Of a stretch of 64,000 nucleotides of DNA, positions 16,970-25,371 are shown piece by piece; positions within the stretch are counted from its first letter, which is position 1, and each line of letters opens with the position of its first letter. The stretch is from the NCBI RefSeq assembly GCF_036246005.1, contig NZ_CP109171.1, positions 4,948,001 through 5,012,000 on the forward strand, given 5' to 3'. This DNA is from Streptomyces sp. NBC_01723 (lineage in GTDB: Bacteria; Actinomycetota; Actinomycetes; Streptomycetales; Streptomycetaceae). The notes beneath the pieces were generated by a model, which worked only from the letters and a program-made list of their open reading frames with translations, was not told the origin of the DNA and made no database searches. The position numbers were made by a program, and so were the translations under genes.

Positions 16970-18685
16970 TCACTGCGGGTTGAGACCGTGGCTGCGCAGC
17001 CACGACAGCGGGTCGATCGCCGAGCCGCCGGAGGGGCGCACCTCGAAGTGCAGGTGCGGGCCGGTCGAGTTGCCCGAGTTGCCGGAGAATGCGATGGCGT
17101 CACCGGCTTTGACGCTCGTACCCGAGGGAACCTGATAACTGGAGAGGTGGCAGTACCACGTCTCCGTGCCGTCCTTCGCCGTCACGATCATCATGTTGCC
17201 GTACGCGCTGTTGTACTGCGTCCGGACGGTGCCGTCGGTCGCGGCCATCACCGTCGTCCCGTACGACACGGGGAAGTCGATGCCGCTGTGGACGGACATC
17301 CAGTTGATGCCGGCCTGCCCGTAGTACGCGCTGAGGCCGTGCTGCGCCACCGGGAGGGCGAACTTGGGGCGCAGCCGCTCCTTGCGGGCCGCCTCCTCCG
17401 CCGCGCGCTTCTTCTCGGCTGCCTGCTCGGCCTTGAGGTCGATGCGCTCCTGCGTCCGGCTGGCCCGGTCGGCGAAGTCGTCGGCTCCGGCGGCGAGACT
17501 GGTGAGCTGGGTGTCCAGCTTGTTGTTGGCCGTGGACGGCTTCACCGGCGCGGCCTGCTGCCCGCCCGGGTCCGCGGCCGCCGCCGTGGTCTCCGTGCCC
17601 TCGTCGCCGGTGAGGCTGCCGACGGAGGCGGCCGCGATACCGGCGACGCTCATCACGCAGGCCGACGGCACGGCGATGGTCAGCAGCGCGGAGCGCTTGG
17701 CGGGCAGACGGCGGCGGGAACGCGTCCCGGCCCGGGAGGCGCCGCGCGCGGCCGGGATGCGGGCGGCCGGGGTGATCTCCTCCTGGCCGTCCAGGAGGGG
17801 TGTCACGGTGGGGAGTTCGCCGGTGGCGGCCAACTCGCCTTCGTGCGGGGCCGTTTCGTCCCCGGCGGACAGGATGTCCTGGGTGGCGTCCTGCGCTGCC
17901 GCGGGCTCCGCCGGGTGCGCGGTGGCGCCGTCGGGGTTCCACTGGGTGGCGTCGTAGGCGCCGGTGTCGAACGTGCCGGTGGCGAAGGCGTTGGCTTCGA
18001 AGGTGGCCGTCTCGAAAGCCGTGGCCTCGAAGGTGGCCGTCTCGAAGGCGGAGGTCTCGTCGGAGGCGACCGTCTGGAAAGCGCCGGTGTCCAGGGTGCC
18101 GGTGGCGAAGGCACCGGTCTCGAAGCTGCCGGTCTCGAAGGCACCGGTCTCGAAGCTGCCGGTCTCGAAGGTCTGCGTGCCCCAGTCCCACTGCTGGGTC
18201 CCGTCCGCCGGGTTGCCGGACGGGTCCGGCTGGGTCCAGGCGCCGGTGTCCCACTGCCCGGTGGCCTCGGCGCCCGTGGCCTGCGGCTGCATGCCGGCGG
18301 ACTCCTGGTAACCGGCCGTCCACGCGGTCGCGTCGTAGGGCCCGGAGTCGTAGCCGGTGTGGTGCTGGGCGGCGTACGCGTCGTGGTGCTGCTGCCCGCC
18401 GCCGTCGGACCACTGGGTGGTGTCGTAGGTGCCCGTGGTGCCGTACGAGCCCGTCGTGTCGTAGGTGCCGGTGGTGTGGCCCGGCAGGCTGCCGAAGAGG
18501 GGGTCCGCGTCGAAGGCCGCGGAGGCGGGGCCGTTGGTCGGAAAACCAGTGGTGTCGTAGCCGCCGTACGTGGTGAGGTCGCCGTACTGGGCCTCCCCTG
18601 TGCCGTACGACGCGTAATGCGCCGACGCGGCGTCGGAAGCCGAAGCCGGGGTGGTCATGGTCCCCGACGGGTGACGGTCGTTCAC
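16970..18685 (-). CDS. Membrane-tethered M23 peptidase with repeat-rich N-terminus
   Basis: A 571-residue type II membrane protein. The first about 330 residues are low-complexity: Tyr/Thr/Gly blocks (TTGTYDTTGSYGTTG, near 100) and a run of F-E-T-G-x or F-E-A-T-x units at about 172-242. A basic stretch (AGTRSRRRLPAKRS) leads into one transmembrane helix (ALLTIAVPSACVMSVAGIAA). Outside follow a short coiled coil and the M23/LytM domain with zinc ligands in MSVHSGIDFP and GPHLHFEV, and YCHLSSY before them. It should cut peptidoglycan cross-bridges. The GTG at 18683-18685 is chosen; an ATG at 18655-18657 (MTTPAS) is the alternative. The cytosolic repeat tail is unusual for the family. Confidence 0.9.
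   Translation of the reverse strand: MNDRHPSGTMTTPASASDAASAHYASYGTGEAQYGDLTTYGGYDTTGFPTNGPASAAFDADPLFGSLPGHTTGTYDTTGSYGTTGTYDTTQWSDGGGQQHHDAYAAQHHTGYDSGPYDATAWTAGYQESAGMQPQATGAEATGQWDTGAWTQPDPSGNPADGTQQWDWGTQTFETGSFETGAFETGSFETGAFATGTLDTGAFQTVASDETSAFETATFEATAFETATFEANAFATGTFDTGAYDATQWNPDGATAHPAEPAAAQDATQDILSAGDETAPHEGELAATGELPTVTPLLDGQEEITPAARIPAARGASRAGTRSRRRLPAKRSALLTIAVPSACVMSVAGIAAASVGSLTGDEGTETTAAAADPGGQQAAPVKPSTANNKLDTQLTSLAAGADDFADRASRTQERIDLKAEQAAEKKRAAEEAARKERLRPKFALPVAQHGLSAYYGQAGINWMSVHSGIDFPVSYGTTVMAATDGTVRTQYNSAYGNMMIVTAKDGTETWYCHLSSYQVPSGTSVKAGDAIAFSGNSGNSTGPHLHFEVRPSGGSAIDPLSWLRSHGLNPQ
17960..18170 (-). repeat. In-frame FETG-type repeats inside the M23 gene
   Basis: About 14 imperfect five-codon units encode A/S-F-E-T-G/A in succession, for example AFETGSFETGAFETGSFETG. 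The 15-bp units are nearly identical at 18090-18170, so the tract can change length by slippage. The residue spacing resembles pentapeptide repeats, but the leucine-type centre is replaced by Phe. Confidence 0.8.
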
Positions 18686-18881
18686 CAACTTCTCTTTCGC
18701 CTCGACAACAGGGGCTGCCAGAGCAGTGCGGCGACTGTACCCGGCGGTATACGGGCACGACAATCTTCGTCAGGTTTCGCTGGAGCAGGAAACGGGCAAT
18801 CGGCCGTGTTTTGGGGGACGGCGGGCACGACTTTGGCTTTTTGTTCGATCGGTGTTCGATGCTGAACGGGTTGTTTCGGAG

Positions 18882-19856
18882 TCAGGCGACCGTCAGACCG
18901 CCGGCTCGTCCGCCCGACCCCGCGCGTCCGCCCGACCCCGCTCGCCCGTCCGTCTCCGTGCCGTTCTCCGCCTCGACGGCGTCCAATGCCTGCCGGATCC
19001 CCGTGGCCACGGCCGGGTGCACCGGCAGCGCGAGGTGGCCGACGCCGCTCACCCGTACGTTCTGCACGGTCAGGTCGGGATGGTCGAGACAGGCCGTCTC
19101 CAGCGGGTCCATCACCCGGTCCAGGTCGCTCCAGAAGCTGACGAACTGCGTACGGCAGCCGGGCGTGGGCCGGGACAGCTCCTCGATCACCGCCGACCCG
19201 GGGCGCATCTGGCGCACGATCGGGTGCGCGTTGGCCAGCGGGACCACGCGGGTGCCGGAGTGCGGGGTACCGAGCGTCACCAGCGTCCGGACCCGCAGGT
19301 CACCGCCGAGCCGCTGCACGTAGTACCGCGCGATCAGCCCGCCGAGGCTGTGCCCGACGACGTCGACGCGCTCGCTGCCGGTGCGCTCGCAGATCTCCTC
19401 GATGTGCCGGCCGAGCAACTCGGCCGCCGTGCGGATGTCGCAGGTCAGGGGGGAGTAGTTCAGCGAGTCGACCTGGTGCCTGCCGTGCTGGGCCAGGCTG
19501 CGGCGCAGCAGCAGGAAGACCGACCGGTTGTCGATGAAACCGTGCAGCAGGACGACCGGCGTGCTCGGGGGGGCCGGGAGTCGGGGGGGCGGCGGCGAGG
19601 GCTCCGGGTCCCGTGAGCCGACGGACGGGAGGGGCAGGGAGGGGCGGCGCTCCTGGACGATCCCCGAGGGATACAGGAGCAGATGCCCGGCGAGGATCGC
19701 GACCTCCAGGGCGCTCGCCTTCAGGAAGGTCAGGGAGAGCCCGGTCAGCCGTCCGGGCAGGCTCGCCAGTTCCGTTAGTCCTGGGATTCCGGGCAAGCCC
19801 GGGAGGAGACGCTGAAAAAGCGGAAGAAGGGGCAGTGCTGCCGTGGTGACCTTCAT
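18882..19856 (-). CDS. Alpha/beta hydrolase, triacylglycerol lipase-like
   Basis: A 324-residue lipase-like hydrolase. The N-terminus is hydrophobic (LPLLPLFQRLLPGLPG then LSLTFLKASALEVAILAGHL), so it is probably membrane-bound or exported, followed by a Pro/Ser-rich linker. The fold shows the oxyanion strand VVLLHGFIDN, the nucleophile elbow VVGHSLGGLIARYY, an acid near FWSDLDRVMDP and the catalytic His in VSGVGHLALPVHPAV. Such enzymes cut carboxylic esters; the natural substrate is unknown. The ATG at 19854-19856 has GGAGG about 8 bases upstream. The C-terminal tail contains repeats of GRAGSG. Not obviously in an operon. Confidence 0.85.
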   Translation of the reverse strand: MKVTTAALPLLPLFQRLLPGLPGIPGLTELASLPGRLTGLSLTFLKASALEVAILAGHLLLYPSGIVQERRPSLPLPSVGSRDPEPSPPPPRLPAPPSTPVVLLHGFIDNRSVFLLLRRSLAQHGRHQVDSLNYSPLTCDIRTAAELLGRHIEEICERTGSERVDVVGHSLGGLIARYYVQRLGGDLRVRTLVTLGTPHSGTRVVPLANAHPIVRQMRPGSAVIEELSRPTPGCRTQFVSFWSDLDRVMDPLETACLDHPDLTVQNVRVSGVGHLALPVHPAVATGIRQALDAVEAENGTETDGRAGSGGRAGSGGRAGGLTVA

Positions 19857-20250
19857 GGGGCCGACCTCCGTCCGGCACGCGCAGGGACGCCTCTGTCCCC
19901 CGTGTGCCCTCGTTGGAGTGCCGTGACACCAGTGATTGGCGATGTTTGCGAGGTTTACCCGGATGGGTGTGTCGGCGTGCGGTATCCGAGCCAGGGGGGT
20001 CCCGTGGGTCTGGTCTGACCTGTGGGATTCGTCTGGCCCGTGGTGTCGGTGATACGGCGACGAGGCCCGCTGCTTCCCCGTCCCGCCCTCGCTGCGGCTC
20101 TCCGTGCGCGTGATGCCGCCGCGCCCTGGTGCGGTGCGCGGCGAACGTGTCCCACCATGTGATTTCCCCCTCTGTATCCGCCGCGAAACTGCCGGTTGCG
20201 GGATGCTGGCGATAACGTTCGTTCACTTCCCGGACGCCGTGGTGCGGGGC

Positions 20251-20370
20251 ATGCGCGCCGCGAAGGTGCGCGCTTTGCGGACTTCGTGCACGAGGTGCGG
20301 GTTTGAGTGCCGTGCTCCTGTGTACGGCGTCGGCGAAGTGTGCGGTACTTGTCGGTACGGATGGATGTAG
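20251..20370 (+). CDS. Possible 39-residue zinc-ribbon microprotein
   Basis: A short reading frame ending 20 bases before icmB encodes [20 protein letters not shown] followed by GTCRYGWM. The cysteine spacing C-x2-C-x3-C then C-x2-C would suit a zinc ribbon. The ATG at 20251 gives 39 residues; an in-frame ATG at 20203 would add sixteen. Third-position G/C is only about two thirds, below the neighbours, so it could be chance. The rest of 19857-20389 (533 bp) shows nothing else I can support beyond the promoters of the lipase and icmB. Confidence 0.3.
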   Translation: MRAAKVRALRTSCTRCGFECRAPVYGVGEVCGTCRYGWM

Positions 20371-20389
20371 TCGCTTCATGGAGGCAGTG

Positions 20390-20806
<417 letters not shown>

Positions 20807-20824
20807 CCGCCCCCTCTCGGGCGG
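20807..20824. terminator. Short hairpin after icmB
   Basis: CCGCCC and GGGCGG form a 6-bp stem with a six-base loop directly after the icmB stop, 35 bases before the stop of the convergent gene. Weak but well placed. Confidence 0.45.
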
Positions 20825-20858
20825 TCATGGGTGCCGGCGGCTCCCACTGCGCCACGTC

Positions 20859-22487
20859 CTACCCCGCTGCCAGCTCCTCCGCCATCGCCGCCCGCAACCG
20901 CAGTGTCGTGACGAGCCGTTGGAACGCCTCCGCCCAGTAGCCGCCGGCGCCCGGCGACGCGTCCTCCGACTCGTCCGGTATCGCCAGCAGGCCGTTGAGA
21001 CGGCCCGCCTCCGCGGGGTCCAGGCAGCGTTCGGCCAGCCCCATCACGCCGCTGAAGCTCCACGGATAACTCCCGGCGTCCCGGGCGATGTCGAGCGCGT
21101 CCACCACGGCGCGTCCGAGCGACGGGGCCCACGGCACCCCGCACATGCCGAGCAGCTGGAACGCCTCGGACAGCCCGTGGGTGGCGATGAAACCGGCCAC
21201 CCAATCTGCCCGTTCGCCCGCCCCCAGCGTGCCGAGCAGCTTGGCCCGCTCGGCCAGGGACACCGCGCCGGGACCACCGGCCTCGGGCGCCGTGGGCGCT
21301 CCCAGCAACGCCCGCGCCCACGCCCCGTCGCGTTGTCGCACCGCCGCCCGGCACCATGCCGCGTGCAGTTCGCCCCGCCAGCCGTCCGCCACCGGCAGGG
21401 CGACGATCTCCTCGGGGCCGCGTCCGCCGAGCCGGGCCGGCCAGGTCGCCAGCGGGGCCGCCTCGACCAACTGGCCGAGCCACCAGGACCGTTCGCCCCG
21501 CCCGCCGGGCGGCTTGGCCACCACGCCGTCCCGCTCCATGCCCGCGTCGCACTCGTGCGGCGCCTCGACGGCGATCGCCGGACGGTCCGGGGCGCGGTCG
21601 AGGGACACGCAGGTCACGGCCCGGGCCGCCATCCGCGCGGCCAGCGCCGAGCCCGGCAGGGCCGACAGCAGCTCCGCCGCCGTCGCCCGTACATTGCGGC
21701 TGCGGTCGGCCAGCGCCTGTTCCAGGAAGGGCTCGTCCGCCGGTGCGAGTCCGGTCCGCAGGGAGTCGAGGAACATCAGCCGGTCCTCGGCCCGCTCCGT
21801 CGCCCAGGTCGAGGCCAGCAGCCCGCGCGCGCCGGCCGGGTCGCGGGCGCGCAGGGACGCCAGCAGGGCGACCCGTTCGGCGAACAGGCCCTCGTCCCAG
21901 AGCCGCCGCACCCGGTCCGCGGCCTCGGGGCCGGGCAGCGCGGTCCCGCCGCCCGGCGTGGCACGAAGGGCGAACCGCCAGTCCGGATTCAGCCGGGCCA
22001 GCCACAGGGCGCGGGGCCCCGCGAACCGCAGCGCCGCCGGCCGCAGGTCCGTGCGCCCGCGTGCCGCGTCCAGCAGTGCCGGAAGTGCCTCGGGCGGCGC
22101 CGCGAAGCCGCGCGTGTTGGCCGTCGCCAGCCACTGGGGCAGCAGCTCCATCAGATCGGGAGCGGCCCCCCGGCGCCCGCCGCCCGCGGCGCCAGGCCGG
22201 TCGGCGAGCAGCATCGTGAGGCGCCGGGCGGCCGCGGCGGGCAGGGGTGGGCGCGGATCCACGGGAGCCGGGTCGGGACGCCGCGCCGCACGGGCCGGCC
22301 GCAGCCCGGCACGGCGACGGACGGTCTCCGCGGCCGCCGCGTCGAGCAGTGCGGCCGGCGCACCCGGTCCGGGCTCGCTGCCCGGCGGCGTACGCCGGTC
22401 CGTGCCGAGCAGGGCGGCGGTGACGAGTTCCTCCCAGGAGGCCGTCGTCGGCGACGGTGTGCTCGGGGGAGTGGGTGTGCTGGTCAT
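20859..22487 (-). CDS. DUF5691 family protein of the MoxR-VWA cassette
   Basis: A 542-residue protein matching what I know as DUF5691. It begins with a Pro/Ser/Thr tail, then SWEELVTAALLGTDRRTPP, the typical N-terminus of the family, followed by about 450 residues of helical repeats that look HEAT-like (ERVALLASLRARDPAGARGL, EPFLEQALADRSRNVRATAA, ELLSALPGSALAARMAARAV). No catalytic motif is visible; such repeats usually act as scaffolds. The ATG at 22485-22487 has GAGGGGA upstream. It lies 122 bp downstream of the SWIM gene on the same strand, and with the divergent MoxR, DUF5682 and VWA genes forms a recurrent five-gene set. Confidence 0.82.
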   Translation of the reverse strand: MTSTPTPPSTPSPTTASWEELVTAALLGTDRRTPPGSEPGPGAPAALLDAAAAETVRRRAGLRPARAARRPDPAPVDPRPPLPAAAARRLTMLLADRPGAAGGGRRGAAPDLMELLPQWLATANTRGFAAPPEALPALLDAARGRTDLRPAALRFAGPRALWLARLNPDWRFALRATPGGGTALPGPEAADRVRRLWDEGLFAERVALLASLRARDPAGARGLLASTWATERAEDRLMFLDSLRTGLAPADEPFLEQALADRSRNVRATAAELLSALPGSALAARMAARAVTCVSLDRAPDRPAIAVEAPHECDAGMERDGVVAKPPGGRGERSWWLGQLVEAAPLATWPARLGGRGPEEIVALPVADGWRGELHAAWCRAAVRQRDGAWARALLGAPTAPEAGGPGAVSLAERAKLLGTLGAGERADWVAGFIATHGLSEAFQLLGMCGVPWAPSLGRAVVDALDIARDAGSYPWSFSGVMGLAERCLDPAEAGRLNGLLAIPDESEDASPGAGGYWAEAFQRLVTTLRLRAAMAEELAAG

Positions 22488-22609
22488 GCGGTCCCCTCTG
22501 GTTCCCTCGTGAGTCCATGGCCCGGGGTGGTCGGTGCGGGCGTGGGGCGTGCAGGGTGTGGGCCCGGCAGCTGCGGGCGTGGGACGCGCCGGTTCCGGCG
22601 CCGGGCGGG

Positions 22610-23977
22610 TCAGTACAGCGGCACCGCCGGGCCGGGGCCGGTCGGCCAGGCCGTCAGCGGAGTGAAGCCCCGGTGGCCGCACTCGCCGAAGACCGTGACG
22701 GGCGCGCCGCCCGACAGTGCGGCCAGTCTCCAGATGCCCGCCCGGTTTCCGGCGCCCGGCACGAGCGGCAGCGCGGTGTCGTCGTCGGCGTCCGCCAGCT
22801 GCCACGCGTCGCCGTCCGGCACCGGGACGACGCGCCCCAGCGTCAACGGCACCGAGTCCAGCCACGGGTCGTCGCGGAGGGCCTCGCCGAACCGGGCGGC
22901 GGCTCCGGACGTGGTCACTCCTGTCGGGCGTGTCTCCGTGGTCGCGGGCTGGGCGAACCGCCGCCCCAGGGCCGCCCGCTGCTGTCCGGCGCCCGGATAC
23001 GCCGACACCTCGGCCTCCAGCGTCAGGCCCACCGGCAGCGCCAACTCCGGTGCCCTGCCCGCGGCGCCGTAGGAGAGGAGCAGTGCGGTCCGGCCCGTCT
23101 CCGCGCCGTACAGCCAGATGCGACGGGTCGTCAGCCGCGCGTCCGCGGTGTCGTACTGGGCGAGGACCAGCCAGCGGTCCCGCACCGGCGGACCGTCCGC
23201 TGAGGCCGGCAGACCCACGCGCGAACGGACGGTCGCCGCCAGCCCGTCGGGCAGGCCCTCGCGCCGCAGCCAGCCCTGGTCGAGCAGGTGGAGGAGGGCG
23301 CACTCCTCCAGCAGCCGGACCGGCCAGCCGGGGCCCGACGACGGTAGGGAACCCAGCTCCCGCACGCGGGCGGCCAGACCCGGGGCCTGGGCGTCGACCA
23401 TGCGGGCCGCCGTCTCCTCCCACAGCCCGTAGCCCGCCTGCTCGGCGCCGGCCAGACCGCCGCGCAGCAGGTCCGTCAGCCGCTGCTCCAGCTCCGTCGC
23501 GCCCGCGGTGATCCGCCCGGCCCGCTGCAGGGCCCGGCGCCGCGCCGCCTCCGGATCAGCGGCCCCGGACCCCCGTCCTGGCGGCGAGTCCGCCGCGCCC
23601 GTCCCCTCTCTCCCCTCCGCGCGCTCGCGTCGTCCGGTGAGCCACCGCTCCGCCCACTCGGGCGCCGCCGCCCCCGGCGCCGCGACGCCCCCGCCCGACC
23701 AGAGCAGCAGCAGCCCCAGCGCGTGCTTGCACGGGACCTTGGGACTCGGGCACGCACACCGGTACGCGGGCCCGGACCCCTCCGCGACGTCGACGACCGT
23801 CCGGTACGGCTCGCTGCCGCTCCCCTTGCACAGCCCCCACACCGCCCCCTCGTGGGAACTCCCCACCTCGGACCACGGACCGGCCGCCCCCAACCTGCCG
23901 CCCGCCGCACGTGACGCGGCGTCAGGTGCCAGTGCCAGCACCTGGTCCGCGGTCCAGCGCTCCCCCTGCTGAGTCAT
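22610..23977 (-). CDS. SWIM zinc-finger protein of the MoxR-VWA cassette
   Basis: A protein of 455 residues with a SWIM-type zinc finger (CxCx(n)CxH) near residues 75-95, seen as YRCACPSPKVPCKHALGLLL. SWIM fingers bind DNA or proteins. Residues 100-170 are a low-complexity linker and the remainder is alpha/beta without a motif I can name. It is the first minus-strand gene, divergent from the MoxR ATPase. The ATG at 23975-23977 is seven bases after a TACCTT -10 box and has no close ribosome site, so the message is probably leaderless. An upstream in-frame GTG overlaps GGAGG and is less likely. Confidence 0.85.
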   Translation of the reverse strand: MTQQGERWTADQVLALAPDAASRAAGGRLGAAGPWSEVGSSHEGAVWGLCKGSGSEPYRTVVDVAEGSGPAYRCACPSPKVPCKHALGLLLLWSGGGVAAPGAAAPEWAERWLTGRRERAEGREGTGAADSPPGRGSGAADPEAARRRALQRAGRITAGATELEQRLTDLLRGGLAGAEQAGYGLWEETAARMVDAQAPGLAARVRELGSLPSSGPGWPVRLLEECALLHLLDQGWLRREGLPDGLAATVRSRVGLPASADGPPVRDRWLVLAQYDTADARLTTRRIWLYGAETGRTALLLSYGAAGRAPELALPVGLTLEAEVSAYPGAGQQRAALGRRFAQPATTETRPTGVTTSGAAARFGEALRDDPWLDSVPLTLGRVVPVPDGDAWQLADADDDTALPLVPGAGNRAGIWRLAALSGGAPVTVFGECGHRGFTPLTAWPTGPGPAVPLY

Positions 23978-23984
23978 GACATCG

Positions 23985-23990
23985 AAGGTA
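23985..23990 (-). promoter_or_regulatory. -10 box of the SWIM gene
   Basis: On the minus strand TACCTT fits TAnnnT and ends seven bases before the ATG, which implies a leaderless message. Confidence 0.45.
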
Positions 23991-23997
23991 GATCCTC

Positions 23998-24053
23998 CCA
24001 CTGACAACGCCCCCGGCGAGAGCGTCTTCGCAGGTCAGGGCGATTGTCAGTGG
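23998..24053. promoter_or_regulatory. Inverted repeat in the SWIM/MoxR divergent promoter
   Basis: CCACTGACAA at 23998-24007 and TTGTCAGTGG at 24044-24053 are perfect inverted 10-mers, 36 bp apart. The left arm lies upstream of the SWIM -10 box. A regulator binding both arms could control both halves of the cassette. It could also be chance use of two TTGTCA-like boxes. Confidence 0.5.
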
Positions 24054-24108
24054 CGTGGTGCACCGTGGATGACAGATCGAACCGGCCGAGCTGGAGGGGG
24101 AATCAGCC

Positions 24109-25218
24109 ATGCCTGTGTCCGTGGAGGCGATGTCCGGAGTGGAGAGGCTGCGGCCCCACGCCGAGCAGGCGTTCGGGGCCGAACTGGCCGCGCTGGCCGC
24201 GCAGGACGACCGTCCGCGCCCGGCGCGGTGGAAGCTGTCGCCCTGGGCCGTCGCGACCTATCTGCTCGGCGGCACCCTGCCCGACGGCACCGTGATCACC
24301 CCGAAGTACGTGGGCTCGCGCCGCATCGTCGAGGTCGCCGTCAGCACGCTCGCCACCGACCGCGCCCTGCTCCTGCTCGGCGTGCCCGGCACCGCGAAGA
24401 CCTGGGTGTCCGAGCACCTCGCGGCGGCCGTCAGCGGCGACTCCACCCTGCTGGTGCAGGGCACCGCCGGCACCCCGGAGGAGGCGATCCGCTACGGCTG
24501 GAACTACGCGAGACTCCTCGCCCACGGCCCGAGCCGCGACGCCCTCGTGCCCAGTCCCGTCATGCGGGCCATGACGGACGGCGCGACCGTGCGGGTGGAG
24601 GAGCTGACCCGCATCCCCGCCGACGTGCAGGACAGCCTGATCACCATCCTGTCGGAGAAGACCCTGCCGATACCGGAGCTGGGCCAGGAGGTGCAGGCCG
24701 TTCACGGCTTCAACCTGATCGCCACCGCCAACGACCGCGACCGCGGGGTCAACGACCTGTCCAGCGCCCTGCGCCGCCGCTTCAACACCGTGGTGCTGCC
24801 CCTGCCCGAGAGCGCCGAGGCCGAGGTCGAGATCGTCACGCGCCGCGTCGACCAGATCGGCCGCTCCCTCGACCTGCCCCCGGCCCCCGACGGCATCGAG
24901 GAGATCCGCCGCGTCGTCACCGTCTTCCGCGAGCTGCGCGACGGGCTGACGGGCGACGGGCGTACGAAGGTGAAGTCGCCCAGCGGCACCCTGTCCACGG
25001 CCGAGGCGATCTCCGTGGTCACCGGCGGTCTGGCGCTGTCCACCCACTTCGGTGACGGGGTGCTGCGGCCCGGCGACGTCGCCGCGGGCATCCTCGGCGC
25101 GGTCGTCCGCGATCCCGCCACCGACCGCGTCATCTGGCAGGAGTACCTGGAGACGGTCGTCCGGGAGCGCGACGGCTGGCAGGACTTCTACCGCGCCTGC
25201 CGCGAGGTGAGCGTGTGA
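24109..25218 (+). CDS. MoxR-family AAA+ ATPase
   Basis: A 369-residue AAA+ ATPase of the MoxR/RavA clade. Walker A is LLLLGVPGTAKTWVSEHL (near residue 92), Walker B is TVRVEELTRIPADVQDSL, sensor 1 is NLIATANDRDRGVNDL and the arginine finger lies in SSALRRRFN. MoxR ATPases work as hexamers that remodel or load clients together with VWA proteins; here the VWA gene lies two genes downstream. The ATG at 24109 follows GGAGGGGGA. The gene leads the plus-strand arm. A 153-bp G-rich gap to the next gene holds nothing I recognise. Confidence 0.93.
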   Translation: MPVSVEAMSGVERLRPHAEQAFGAELAALAAQDDRPRPARWKLSPWAVATYLLGGTLPDGTVITPKYVGSRRIVEVAVSTLATDRALLLLGVPGTAKTWVSEHLAAAVSGDSTLLVQGTAGTPEEAIRYGWNYARLLAHGPSRDALVPSPVMRAMTDGATVRVEELTRIPADVQDSLITILSEKTLPIPELGQEVQAVHGFNLIATANDRDRGVNDLSSALRRRFNTVVLPLPESAEAEVEIVTRRVDQIGRSLDLPPAPDGIEEIRRVVTVFRELRDGLTGDGRTKVKSPSGTLSTAEAISVVTGGLALSTHFGDGVLRPGDVAAGILGAVVRDPATDRVIWQEYLETVVRERDGWQDFYRACREVSV

Positions 25219-25371
25219 ACGGCGAGGCGGCGTGGACGAGGACGCGGCACGGAGCGGAGAGGCGGGTGGCCGTCGCCAAGGGGGACGACGAGGACTCGAC
25301 GTGGGCACGCAGGCTGCGGACTCGGGGGCGGGGGACCCGGGGGCGGCGGCCTGGTGGGCGAGGGGGACGGT

